From positions 1-47,163 of the forward strand of contig MEOG01000134.1 in NCBI GenBank assembly GCA_001769125.1: 47,163 nucleotides of DNA, written 5' to 3'. Position numbers and translations under genes: made by a program. Positions within the stretch are counted from its first letter, which is position 1. Each line of letters starts with the position of its first letter. Origin of the DNA: Bacteroidetes bacterium GWF2_35_48 (lineage in GTDB: Bacteria > Bacteroidota > Bacteroidia > Bacteroidales > GWF2-35-48). Under the pieces are notes generated by a model. The model ran no database searches, was not told the DNA's origin, and was given only the letters and a program-made list of their open reading frames with translations. Positions 8,206 through 15,504 of this stretch are shown piece after piece.

Positions 8206-9555
8206 TTATTTGCCTAGTTTTTCAAGAATTTTTTGTGTGGCTTCTTCATGACCGGGTTTTCCCAAAAGCGCAAACATGTTACTTTTATAGGCTTCAACTC
8301 CCGGCTGGTCGAATGGGTTTACATCAAGAATGTATCCACTGATTCCGCACCCGATTTCAAAAAAATATAAAAGTTGTCCTACATAGAATTCATTGAGCTT
8401 TGGAATTTCAATATGAATATTTGGAACACCTCCGTCAACATGCGCAAGAATAGTTCCAAGTTCAGCCATTTTATTTACCTCGTCAAGTGGTTTTTCTGCA
8501 ATGAAATTCAGTTTGTCAAGGTCTTTAATGTCTTTTGGAATTATCAGTGTATTATTCGGTTCTTTAACAGAAATTACGGTTTCAAAAATGTTTCGTATAC
8601 CCTCTTGTATATATTGACCCATAGAGTGAAGATCTGAAGTAAAATCAACACTTGCAGGAAAAATTCCTTTTTTTTCTTTTCCTTCACTTTCTCCATATAA
8701 TTGTTTCCACCATTCAGCTAAATAATGCAGCTTAGGATTATAATTTACCATTATTTCCGTTGTGCGTCCGGTTTTATATAAAGCATTTCTTGCAGCAGCA
8801 TAAATTGAAGCAGGGTTTTCACTAAATTCTGAATTAATATCCGTGATTTTTTGCATTGTTTTAGCACCTTCCAATAATTCTCTGATATTGAAACCTGCAA
8901 TAGCAATAGGAAGCAAACCAACAGGCGTAAGCACAGAGTAGCGACCACCAACATCATCAGGAATTTCAAATGTTTTATATCCTTCTTTATCGGCAAGTTG
9001 TTTCAACGCACCTTTTTGAGCATCTGTAATTGCAATAATCCGTTCTGTTGCTCCATCTTTTCCATATTTTTTTTCCACAGCCTGTTTCAATAACCTGAAT
9101 GCTATGGCGGGCTCTGTTGTAGTTCCGGATTTTGATATGACAACAACAGCAAATTCTTTATTGTTTAAAAATTCAAGAAGTTCGTAATGGTAATCCTCGC
9201 TGAGGTTTTGACCGGCAAAAACAACCAAAGGGTATTCACGATCTTTTTTGAAAAAAGAAAAATTACCAGACAAAGCTTCAATTACTGCTTTTGCTCCAAG
9301 ATAAGAGCCTCCGATACCAATAATTACTACCACTTCCGCTTTTCCTTTCAAAGATTTCGCAATCTTCTCAATATCTTTTATTTCTTTTTCTGTAATTACA
9401 GAGGGCAGATTAACCCATCCAAGAAAATCGTTGCCTTTACCTGTTTTGTTATACAGCGCATCAATATGCCGTTCGGTTTCTTTTTTGTAATTATCTACTG
9501 TTGTACGCGATACAAAATCCTGAATTTTTTCAATGTTGATTTTTAAGTTTTCCAT
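8206..9555 (-). CDS. pgi: Glucose-6-phosphate isomerase
   Basis: The 449-residue protein is a short, Bacillus-type phosphoglucose isomerase that interconverts glucose-6-phosphate and fructose-6-phosphate. The sugar-phosphate binding SIS-fold motifs are clear: [16 protein letters not shown] (about residues 80-95) and [16 protein letters not shown] (about 138-153). The signature [17 protein letters not shown] and the C-terminal [12 protein letters not shown] with the catalytic lysine are intact, as is the [13 protein letters not shown] region containing the catalytic glutamate. The length matches this subfamily. It is flanked by repeat spacers on both sides and is probably monocistronic. It supplies the central branch between glycolysis and sugar-nucleotide synthesis. 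Confidence 0.97.
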   Translation of the reverse strand: MENLKINIEKIQDFVSRTTVDNYKKETERHIDALYNKTGKGNDFLGWVNLPSVITEKEIKDIEKIAKSLKGKAEVVVIIGIGGSYLGAKAVIEALSGNFSFFKKDREYPLVVFAGQNLSEDYHYELLEFLNNKEFAVVVISKSGTTTEPAIAFRLLKQAVEKKYGKDGATERIIAITDAQKGALKQLADKEGYKTFEIPDDVGGRYSVLTPVGLLPIAIAGFNIRELLEGAKTMQKITDINSEFSENPASIYAAARNALYKTGRTTEIMVNYNPKLHYLAEWWKQLYGESEGKEKKGIFPASVDFTSDLHSMGQYIQEGIRNIFETVISVKEPNNTLIIPKDIKDLDKLNFIAEKPLDEVNKMAELGTILAHVDGGVPNIHIEIPKLNEFYVGQLLYFFEIGCGISGYILDVNPFDQPGVEAYKSNMFALLGKPGHEEATQKILEKLGK

Positions 9556-9618
9556 ATTTTTAGATTTTTGATTTTTTCTGACGTGCGCTTATTTTACTTG
9601 GTTTATTCATAATTTTTT

Positions 9619-9914
9619 CAGTCTTCAGTCCGCAGTCTTTAGTCCACAGTCTTTAGTCCACAGTTTTCAGTCTTCAGTCCGCAGTCTTCAGTCCGCAGTC
9701 TTTAGTCCGCAGTCTTCAGTCTTCAGTCCACAGTCTTCAGTCCACAGTCCTCAGTCCTCAGTCTTCAGTCTTTAGTCTTCAGCCTTCAGCCTTCAGCCTT
9801 CAGCCTTCACGACTGCCGACTGCCTGACTGGAGACTCTTTAGACTGCCTAACTGCCTGACTGCCGACTGGAGACTCTTTCGACTGCCAACTGCCAACTTT
9901 CTGACTGCCGACTA
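9619..9914. repeat. Heptamer array: 27 CAGTCNN units, then GACTGNN complement
   Basis: From 9619 to 9807 the DNA is 27 consecutive 7-base units of the form (C/T)AG(T/C)(C/T)NN, mostly CAGTCTT, CAGTCCA, CAGTCCG and CAGCCTT, with no insertion or deletion breaking the 7-base phase. From 9810 to 9914 it switches to the reverse-complement motif, GACTGCC and variants, with looser phase. The two halves could pair into a long imperfect hairpin. It fills most of the 381-base spacer between pgi and gpsA. There is no spacer-repeat alternation, so it is not a CRISPR array. Confidence 0.95.
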
Positions 9915-9936
9915 CGTAGCAAGCATCCAAAAATAA

Positions 9937-10935
9937 TTATTTTAGTTTACCTGTCAATAATTTTATTTCCATAGCGGGTGAAATTTTTTCGTACAATATA
10001 TTATAAACAGCATCAACAATGGGCATGTTTACCTGAAATTTTTTATTCATTTCATGAATACACGCTGTTGCATAATATCCTTCCGCGATCATGTTCATTT
10101 CCATCATAGCCGATTTTACTGAATATCCTTTTCCGATCATAGCGCCAAATGTTCTGTTTCTGCTGAATTGAGAATATGCCGTAACTAAAAGATCGCCCAA
10201 ATAGGCAGAGTTATTAATTTTCAGTTTAGCCCCCGGGATGGTTTTATCAAGAAAGCGTTTCATTTCCCTGATACAATTAGATACAAGCACTGCCTGAAAA
10301 TTATCGCCATAGCCTAATCCTACACAAATACCTGCTGCAATGGCAAAAATATTTTTTAACACTGCCGCATATTCTGTTCCATAAATATCTTTTGTGAAAC
10401 GAGTCTTTAAAAACCGGCATTCCATTTTTTCTGCAAGTATGCTGGCCGTATGTTGATTTTGAGAGCCCAACGTTAGATAAGACAGGCGTTCCAGTGCTAT
10501 TTCCTCAGCATGACAGGGTCCTGCAATAATTCCTATTGAGGCAATTGGTACCTGATAATGCTGTATGAAATAATCGGCAATTCCAATATTTTCGTGAGGG
10601 ATGATTCCTTTTATTGCAGAAAAAATTATTTTATCTTTTAATGAAATTTTAAGATTTTTTAATGAGTCATGCAGAAAAGCTGAAGGGATAGCAAAAATAA
10701 GCAAATCAGAATTTTCCACAGCCTTGTTGATGTCATTGAAAAAATTAATTTTTTCTGCCGGAAGCGCAAGCGATGTAAGATATTGCGGATTATGTCCGTG
10801 CGTTTTAATATGTGTAAGAATTTCATTTCTTCGAATATACCAATTTATCTTTTCAGAATTATTTAATAACAATCTGACAATAGCAGTTGCCCAGCTTCCG
10901 CTTCCAATAACTCCTATTCTTGGTTCTCTCTCCAT
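9937..10935 (-). CDS. gpsA: NAD(P)-dependent glycerol-3-phosphate dehydrogenase
   Basis: The enzyme reduces dihydroxyacetone phosphate to sn-glycerol-3-phosphate for phospholipid synthesis. From the chosen ATG it has 332 residues, the usual family length. It begins with a Rossmann motif (RIGVIGSGSWATAIVRLL), followed by SAIKGI, the IAGPCHAEEIA loop, the catalytic-lysine segment YAAVLKNIFAIAAGI, and FSRNRTFGAMIGKG. The open frame continues upstream to 11073 and would add 46 residues with a hydrophobic stretch. I reject that start because normal members begin just before the Rossmann motif, and a TAnnTTTG box (10996-11003) lies within the extension. A good Shine-Dalgarno is absent, as is common in this phylum. 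Confidence 0.94.
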   Translation of the reverse strand: MEREPRIGVIGSGSWATAIVRLLLNNSEKINWYIRRNEILTHIKTHGHNPQYLTSLALPAEKINFFNDINKAVENSDLLIFAIPSAFLHDSLKNLKISLKDKIIFSAIKGIIPHENIGIADYFIQHYQVPIASIGIIAGPCHAEEIALERLSYLTLGSQNQHTASILAEKMECRFLKTRFTKDIYGTEYAAVLKNIFAIAAGICVGLGYGDNFQAVLVSNCIREMKRFLDKTIPGAKLKINNSAYLGDLLVTAYSQFSRNRTFGAMIGKGYSVKSAMMEMNMIAEGYYATACIHEMNKKFQVNMPIVDAVYNILYEKISPAMEIKLLTGKLK

Positions 10936-10995
10936 GATTAAATTTCTTTTTTCGTAATTTTTTTCTCTCCTTTGTTGCTCATAATATTTATATCC

Positions 10996-11003
10996 CAAAT
11001 ATA
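10996..11003 (-). promoter_or_regulatory. -7 promoter box upstream of gpsA
   Basis: On the minus strand TATATTTG matches TAnnTTTG, about 60 bases upstream of the chosen gpsA ATG. A TTG lies 15 bases further upstream, shorter than the usual 19-21, so only the -7 box is well supported. Confidence 0.45.
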
Positions 11004-11062
11004 TTATATTTAAGAATACAATAAGTGAGACCGCTATGAAAAGATTTTTTTTTGACACGAAT

Positions 11063-11138
11063 CTTCCTGCCAAATCAGCTGGAGCACAAAATCAAATATT
11101 GAGATCATCCCGAAAACCAGCCTGCGTCTGGCAGGAAG
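11063..11138. repeat. Inverted repeat CTTCCTGCCA / TGGCAGGAAG
   Basis: Ten-base arms at 11063-11072 and 11129-11138 are perfect complements, 56 bases apart. They sit in the 355-base gene-free stretch upstream of gpsA (10936-11290), next to a short TTTGACACGAAT copy. A short open frame on the minus strand (11034-11291) covers this area but looks like repeat-derived noise, so I do not call it a gene. Confidence 0.5.
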
Positions 11139-11163
11139 GTTTATGTTCCTGATAGATGGAAAC

Positions 11164-11194
11164 AAAAAAGGTTCAGTGTTTTGCTGAACCTTTT
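11164..11194 (-). terminator. Rho-independent terminator of the HEPN-like unit
   Basis: GGTTCAG and CTGAACC (outer A/T pairs extend the stem to 11 bp) flank a 7-base loop. Read on the minus strand the stem is followed by TTTTTTG. It lies about 100 bases downstream of the HEPN-like gene. Confidence 0.8.
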
Positions 11195-11290
11195 GGTTGA
11201 GTAGCAGAGTTGTTAAAAAATATCTAACATAGATTTTATTAATGATTGCACTAATATCATTAGTGTTTCGCTTCATTTTGAAAAGGTTCA

Positions 11291-11722
11291 CTAATGCTTT
11301 TCTAAATCAGCTTCAATTGTTGGTTTGCAATCATCTTCAATAATGGCCAAACATTTTTTAGCTTTTTTAACTTCCGATATATCTAATTTATAATTTTTAT
11401 ATCTTGAAGACATGCTTAAATCACATAAACATTCATATTCTGAACTAATATTTGGACGATGCTCGTGCAATAAATCAACTAATGATTCATGTTTACTTTT
11501 TCTGTTTCTGTCATTTTTATTGTAAAAATCATCAAACGTATTATATGTCTTCGAGGAAGATGGTTCAACAATCAAAATTGGAAACAAATCAGCTTTAACA
11601 AACTGAAGAGCTGTATAAAATGAAGTAGTGATAACCCAATCATTAAATTGACCATCTTTATCAATATAATCACAAGCTTTTTTATTGTGAATTGCGTGAT
11701 TATAATGATATTTTTTGCTCAT
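11291..11722 (-). CDS. HEPN-like protein
   Basis: From the chosen ATG (the 15th codon of the longest open frame) the protein has 143 residues. It shows the helical pattern of HEPN-like proteins: an N-terminal helix leading to FNDWVITTSFYTALQFVKAD, a middle SKHESLVDLLHEHRPNI segment, and a C-terminal helix around LSMSSRYKNYKLDISEVKKA. An R-x5-H can be read at RNRKSKH, but it is in the linker region rather than a clear RNase R-x4-6-H helix, so nuclease activity is uncertain. The start overlaps the upstream partner by 23 bases, so the pair is cotranscribed. HEPN proteins often act in toxin-antitoxin or defence modules; that role here is inference from context. Confidence 0.55.
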   Translation of the reverse strand: MSKKYHYNHAIHNKKACDYIDKDGQFNDWVITTSFYTALQFVKADLFPILIVEPSSSKTYNTFDDFYNKNDRNRKSKHESLVDLLHEHRPNISSEYECLCDLSMSSRYKNYKLDISEVKKAKKCLAIIEDDCKPTIEADLEKH

Positions 11723-12173
11723 TGTGTTTAAAGATATATCCGTCAGATATAATAACCTCTTCATTTAAATCATCAGATTCCGCCATAAATGAGAATCTTA
11801 ACTCAAATTGGTTATTATTATGCATCTTTCTGAACCCAAAAGCTTCACAATAGATTTTTTTAAATTCGTCCTGGAGATAATTCTCTTTTTCAACAATAAA
11901 TAATGCTTTAAATTTATCTATTCTCTCGATGGATAAATATGCTGTTTTGCAATTTATTCCTAATCTAGCGATATATGAAAGAAAGTCGGAACTTAATGTT
12001 TGGGCTTTAATTAAATTCTCCGTAAAGAATTTTTTAGTATCATCAATTGCTAATTGCTTACCCTTATGGACTCCCTTTTCGTATGCATTTAAAACATCTT
12101 CCGAAGAAAAAGTACTGTTTGTCTTTTCCCAGCCAAACATGCTTGTTTCTTCACAAATACATTTAGTTTCCAT
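11700..12173 (-). CDS. Unrecognised partner of the HEPN-like protein
   Basis: The 157-residue protein is soluble with no signal peptide. The N-terminus is cysteine-bearing (METKCICEE), followed by a likely helical region (about residues 24-60) containing YEKGVHKGKQLAIDDTKKF. The second half (about 75-150) alternates short strands with charged loops and ends in VIISDGYIFKH. It has no GS-x10-D-x-D nucleotidyltransferase motif, so it is not the usual MNT partner of HEPN toxins. It is the first gene of a two-gene unit with its own -7 box and a terminator after the second gene. I do not recognise the family. Confidence 0.55.
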   Translation of the reverse strand: METKCICEETSMFGWEKTNSTFSSEDVLNAYEKGVHKGKQLAIDDTKKFFTENLIKAQTLSSDFLSYIARLGINCKTAYLSIERIDKFKALFIVEKENYLQDEFKKIYCEAFGFRKMHNNNQFELRFSFMAESDDLNEEVIISDGYIFKHNEQKISL

Positions 12174-12223
12174 TTTATTTTTATATTTTCGATGTCAAAG
12201 AAAATAAATAATTTTTAGAATAT

Positions 12224-12231
12224 CAAATATA
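12224..12231 (-). promoter_or_regulatory. -7 promoter box for the HEPN two-gene unit
   Basis: TATATTTG on the minus strand matches TAnnTTTG, about 50 bases before the ATG of the first gene. No clear TTG is found at the ideal -33 distance. Confidence 0.4.
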
Positions 12232-12363
12232 TGAAAAAATGAACTCTTTCTCGAATTCAAAATTCTCGTGGTTAAATGAAAATTAAATAATTTTCCAAGG
12301 GGCATCTTATTCATAATTTTACGTATTGTAAATTACCGTGATAATCTATGTTCATTGTTATTA

Positions 12364-12939
12364 TTATATGTATTCACTTTCGATGAACGATTCAACAAAC
12401 ATTAGGTTACGATAATAAGAATCTAATTTTTCTCTGAAATTAATCGATAATAAAATAAATTTAACAAAGAATAGAGCGACAGAAATTATTACAAATATTA
12501 AATTTACAGATAGGGTTAATATGAGCGCAAGCCCTATGAGCGCATCAAAAACTCTGGATAATTTAACAAAACTGTAAGGGATTTCATATATTTTATAACC
12601 TTTAATCCGGATATTTATTTCAAGCCTATCTTCTCTTTTCCCAACTAATTCTTTGAAAACATTCGTTAATAATACAGCAAAAGCAATAAAAATTACAGAC
12701 AATACTGATACTGTAGCAATACTAAATAATATCGAAAATATTAAGAAAATTCCAAATCCTATAGCAGTAAACCTCGATAGCAGCAACCAAGTGTGTAACA
12801 CATTAATTTTATTTTTGAATTCGCGAACGCAGATATGTACTTGAAGGATTTCATCTTTACATTCAGAATATTCTTTCTCAAAGGATTTGAAGAACAGACT
12901 TAGTTTTGTAAAATTGATATAAACAAATCTGTTTTCCAT
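12364..12939 (-). CDS. Four-TM membrane protein of unknown function
   Basis: The 191-residue protein has a soluble helical N-terminus (residues 1-50), a hydrophobic hairpin (about 52-95), a short charged loop with VGKREDRLEINIRIKGYKIYE (about 98-118), a second hydrophobic hairpin (about 130-165), and a soluble tail. There is no signal peptide. The shape is reminiscent of small membrane effectors found in defence islands, but I do not recognise the family and will not assign a function. It stands alone on the minus strand between the HEPN pair and the Abi_2 gene, with short AT-rich spacers of about 150-190 bases on either side in which I see nothing. Confidence 0.5.
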   Translation of the reverse strand: MENRFVYINFTKLSLFFKSFEKEYSECKDEILQVHICVREFKNKINVLHTWLLLSRFTAIGFGIFLIFSILFSIATVSVLSVIFIAFAVLLTNVFKELVGKREDRLEINIRIKGYKIYEIPYSFVKLSRVFDALIGLALILTLSVNLIFVIISVALFFVKFILLSINFREKLDSYYRNLMFVESFIESEYI

Positions 12940-13094
12940 AATAAAGACTTTATTATATTAACGAAAAACAGATGATAAAGTTGCAGGAAAGAAAGTAATA
13001 TATCCGGCATCAATTCAACAAAACCTCCGAAGGTTGAAATTATTGAAGAGTGATATATTTATATGAAATTAAAACATGGTTAAATAAAGATTGA

Positions 13095-13994
13095 TTATAA
13101 CCAAAATTTATCTCCTTCCCATTCATTTGGAAAACCCATATAATGCAATGGGATTTCAGGATAATCGGATAGAAGCTGCTTTAACCGTGAAGGGAATGTA
13201 GTTCCGGGATTAATCCGCTTTATCATATATCGGATAATACTCAACACTATATAAATTCTATTCAGTTTATCAGTTTCCGGTAAAATTTCCAGCCATTTAT
13301 CTGCTGCTCTATCAGGGATAATTGGGCGTTTAGGTAATTTTCTGTTCCATAAACGAGAATGATGAGCGCATGTATTTCTTACAAAAGATAAGGTCTCAAG
13401 CCACGATTCTAAAACAATCTCACTAACACCAAAGTGTTTTGCTGTTGCTTTTCTTGCATCACAAGTACGTAAATTTTTGAAAAGCATAGACAACTGACCA
13501 AATGATGCAATCTCAATAGTCATCCATGCGGGTGGATTTTCGGGTGAAAAATATTTTGATTTATAATGCTTTATGAAGGTTTCATTAGTCCCATCCATTT
13601 CCTTTTTAAAAATACGAACTAATTTTTCACATAAATCCTGATGACGATAATGTAAGCTGTCCTCGTACCAGTTGTTTCCATACGCTAGAGTGTAGTGGTA
13701 AATTAGTTGCGTGCGAATTGCTATTTCAATCCTTTCTATTTCATCGAAAATGAGCAGACGCAATTTTCTGTCGAAAATATAAGTACTTTTAACTTTGTCG
13801 AAAGTGGTTCCCTCGATAAAAACATGGAGGTTCTGAGGTTTTTTTAAAAAAGTGAACCAATAAGCACTTAACCTATAATAACTGATGTTTGATAGATAGT
13901 GACATGCTTTATTATAATCTGTTATTTGCATACCACGACTTTTTAATAATTCTATTTGCTCGGATATGCTGATTGCTGTTTTTGTAAATTCCAT
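13095..13994 (-). CDS. Abi_2 / AbiF-type abortive infection protein (HEPN RNase)
   Basis: The 299-residue protein (ATG at 13994, 13 codons inside the longest open frame) is a complete Abi_2 family member. It opens with KTAISISEQIELLKSRGMQI, contains SNISYYRLSAYWFTF and the domain core YIFDRKLRLLIFDEIERIEI, then PPAWMTIEIASFGQLSMLF. It ends with the HEPN catalytic segment FVRNTCAHHSRLWNRKL, in which RNTCAH is an intact R-x4-H. These proteins are phage-abortive-infection or toxin RNases. The chosen start agrees with family members beginning just before this first segment. Directly upstream is a hairpin ending in a T-run (14005-14057), which looks like a small leader RNA; an XRE regulator lies beyond it on the same strand. 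Confidence 0.9.
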   Translation of the reverse strand: MEFTKTAISISEQIELLKSRGMQITDYNKACHYLSNISYYRLSAYWFTFLKKPQNLHVFIEGTTFDKVKSTYIFDRKLRLLIFDEIERIEIAIRTQLIYHYTLAYGNNWYEDSLHYRHQDLCEKLVRIFKKEMDGTNETFIKHYKSKYFSPENPPAWMTIEIASFGQLSMLFKNLRTCDARKATAKHFGVSEIVLESWLETLSFVRNTCAHHSRLWNRKLPKRPIIPDRAADKWLEILPETDKLNRIYIVLSIIRYMIKRINPGTTFPSRLKQLLSDYPEIPLHYMGFPNEWEGDKFWL

Positions 13995-14004
13995 AAGTAT
14001 AAAT

Positions 14005-14057
14005 AAAAAGACCCGCCGTGGTGCGCTGTTCAATGGGAAGCGTGGCAGGTACTATTA
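14005..14057 (-). ncRNA. Candidate small leader RNA upstream of the Abi_2 gene
   Basis: On the minus strand a -7 box (TATTTTTG) is followed, at the expected start distance, by an RNA that folds CCUGCC (14049-14044) against GGCGGG (14017-14012), with an inner CGC/GCG pairing, then UCUUUUUAUUU. The outer stem includes a G-U pair, so only the minus-strand RNA pairs fully. The T-run ends ten bases before the Abi_2 ATG. I recall that structured RNAs (the abiF RNA motif) have been described upstream of such genes; whether this one belongs to that class is untested. Confidence 0.5.
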
Positions 14058-14061
14058 AATG

Positions 14062-14069
14062 CAAAAATA
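14062..14069 (-). promoter_or_regulatory. -7 promoter box for the Abi_2 leader RNA
   Basis: TATTTTTG on the minus strand fits TAnnTTTG and places the start of transcription just before the hairpin upstream of the Abi_2 gene. No TTG is seen at the -33 distance. Confidence 0.4.
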
Positions 14070-14181
14070 CAAAAAAGAATTTTAAAAACCATATTTTACG
14101 GCATATTTTCATTTACGCCAGCTTGATGCTTTTTCTAATTGTTGGTCAATCTACTGCGCTTTACAACTGCTGTATTAGTAC

Positions 14182-14194
14182 AACTTAGTAAGTT
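14182..14194. promoter_or_regulatory. Palindrome AACTTA-G-TAAGTT, possible operator
   Basis: A perfect 6-1-6 palindrome lies in the 288-base spacer between the XRE regulator and the Abi_2 gene. It may be a binding site for the neighbouring HTH protein, but it lies over 100 bases upstream of the proposed leader-RNA promoter, so this is weak. Confidence 0.25.
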
Positions 14195-14282
14195 TTACAA
14201 TCATGCATCTGCCTCCGTTACCAAAAAATATCTTTCACTCAATAAGGTCAAATATGGTAGTGTTCACGACCTACTGTAACAT

Positions 14283-14648
14283 TTATTTTTGCACTTTTTT
14301 CATCAACTCGATTATCTTATCTTTGTCAGTAAGCCGCTCCTCAAGAATTAAAATTTCTTTTTGAAGTAATTCAATTTTTCCGGAAAGTCTCTTTATTTCT
14401 GAACTTGTAGTGTATTGATTAGAAGGGTCGCTTGCAATTTGTGTTTTCGTTTCATCAGTTATATAATATTGAAAAAAATCATTGTCAAGTACTTTTGAGA
14501 TTTTTAATAGCAAACTTGTATCTACAGATTTTCGTGCAAAAATATCATACGCATTATTTCTGTTTGTAGCAATTCTGCGGGCAAATTCACTCACGCTCAT
14601 TCCTTTTTCTCGTAGCTTTTTCTCTATGATTTTTCCAATTGCTTGCAT
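14283..14648 (-). CDS. XRE-family HTH regulator with C-terminal coiled coil
   Basis: From the ATG at 14648 the protein has 121 residues. An N-terminal Cro/CI-type HTH (about residues 1-60) contains LREKGMSVSEFARRIATNRN and ends in LLLKISKVLDNDFF. A linker leads to a coiled coil (about 85-118) with heptad-like leucines (IKRLSGKIELLQKEILILEE). This architecture is common in Bacteroidota. The frame is open for nine further upstream codons, but the HTH begins at the chosen Met. It reads toward the Abi_2 gene with 288 bases between and is divergent from the Uma2-like operon, so it could regulate either. Confidence 0.85.
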   Translation of the reverse strand: MQAIGKIIEKKLREKGMSVSEFARRIATNRNNAYDIFARKSVDTSLLLKISKVLDNDFFQYYITDETKTQIASDPSNQYTTSSEIKRLSGKIELLQKEILILEERLTDKDKIIELMKKVQK

Positions 14649-14781
14649 AAAATAAAAATATTGTTTGCAAGCCAAATACGATTTTTTATATGTAATATTT
14701 AATTTGGCAGAAATGTCATATTTTATTTTGCGGTATTGTTTTTAATGATTAATTTTGAGAAGAACATCAAAATGATAATCC

Positions 14782-15183
14782 ATGAAAACGAAATTTGAAG
14801 AATATCAATCTTTGTCTGAAAATTTAAATCTTGATAACCGGAATCACAATGAAACAGTTGGTAATATTTATTATTATTTGAGAAAACATTTAGAATCAAA
14901 AAATGAAAAATCATTTAAAATTCTTCTTGATGTTCGTTTAGACGAAGATATGGACAAAAGTAAAAAACCTAATATTCAAATAAATTTAAGGGATAAAAAC
15001 ATTACAATAGATGTATTTTCAGGAAAAATTACTGATGCGGTAAAGAAATATGCTAATCATACGAATGATATTTCTGAAATGTTTTTCTATGACTACACAA
15101 AGAAAAAATGGTATAATTCAAGTACAAAAGAAAATAGCCTTTCGAAAATATTACAATTAGACTTATCAGACACTATAAAATAA
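14782..15183 (+). CDS. Small Uma2-like (PD-(D/E)xK fold) protein, possibly inactive
   Basis: The 133-residue protein resembles the core of Uma2/DUF820 proteins: NHNETVGNIYYYLRKHLESK (about residues 21-40), then FKILLDVRLDEDMDKSKKPN, then an ITIDVFSGKITDAVKKY segment, and EMFFYDYTKKKW near the end, matching the NHN-GN-L / DVRL / PD / EYW-x-VDP order of the family. The usual catalytic PD is PN here, and the E-x-hydrophobic strand reads IDVFS, so activity may be lost. It is shorter than the usual 180-200 residues, missing the N-terminal part. It is the first of three closely spaced plus-strand genes. The assignment is by eye and moderate at best. Confidence 0.45.
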   Translation: MKTKFEEYQSLSENLNLDNRNHNETVGNIYYYLRKHLESKNEKSFKILLDVRLDEDMDKSKKPNIQINLRDKNITIDVFSGKITDAVKKYANHTNDISEMFFYDYTKKKWYNSSTKENSLSKILQLDLSDTIK

Positions 15184-15189
15184 TAAGAT

Positions 15190-15489
15190 ATGGAAGACGC
15201 AAGCATTTTACAAATTATTTTAACCTGTACAGCACAGGATTATTTAAAATCTGTCAAACGAGATTTATCAGAATATGAACTTAGAGGGGTTCATTTCTAC
15301 ATAGAATTTGATGAGATTAAAACAGATGTCAAATTCCAAGAACTGCTAGCAAAACAAGTGCCTGTGAATTGTGAGGTAATTGTAGATTATAAATTTTGTG
15401 CGTTTTCCGCACATAGTGGTTATATAGGACGCCATGAAACTTTCATTGCCAGTGGAACCGCTTTAATATTAAAAGCACACAATAAATAA
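15190..15489 (+). CDS. Unknown 99-residue protein
   Basis: The protein begins six bases after the Uma2-like stop and ends 15 bases before the next gene, so it is the middle gene of a three-gene unit. It has no signal peptide. The N-terminal half is charged (YLKSVKRDLSEYELRGVHFY), and the C-terminal half ends in VNCEVIVDYKFCAF and FIASGTALILKA. The last part faintly recalls the closing strand of YbjQ-like proteins (ASGTA), but this is too weak to name. Function unknown. Confidence 0.5.
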   Translation: MEDASILQIILTCTAQDYLKSVKRDLSEYELRGVHFYIEFDEIKTDVKFQELLAKQVPVNCEVIVDYKFCAFSAHSGYIGRHETFIASGTALILKAHNK

Positions 15490-15504
15490 ACTGTAATTAC
15501 AATT

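Noticed and set aside
9619-9914. CRISPR array
   Set aside because: The units are 7 bases, contiguous and without unique spacers, and no cas gene is present.
11034-11291. 85-residue minus-strand open frame
   Set aside because: It covers inverted repeats and a terminator, has no recognisable domain, and overlaps the gpsA upstream region.
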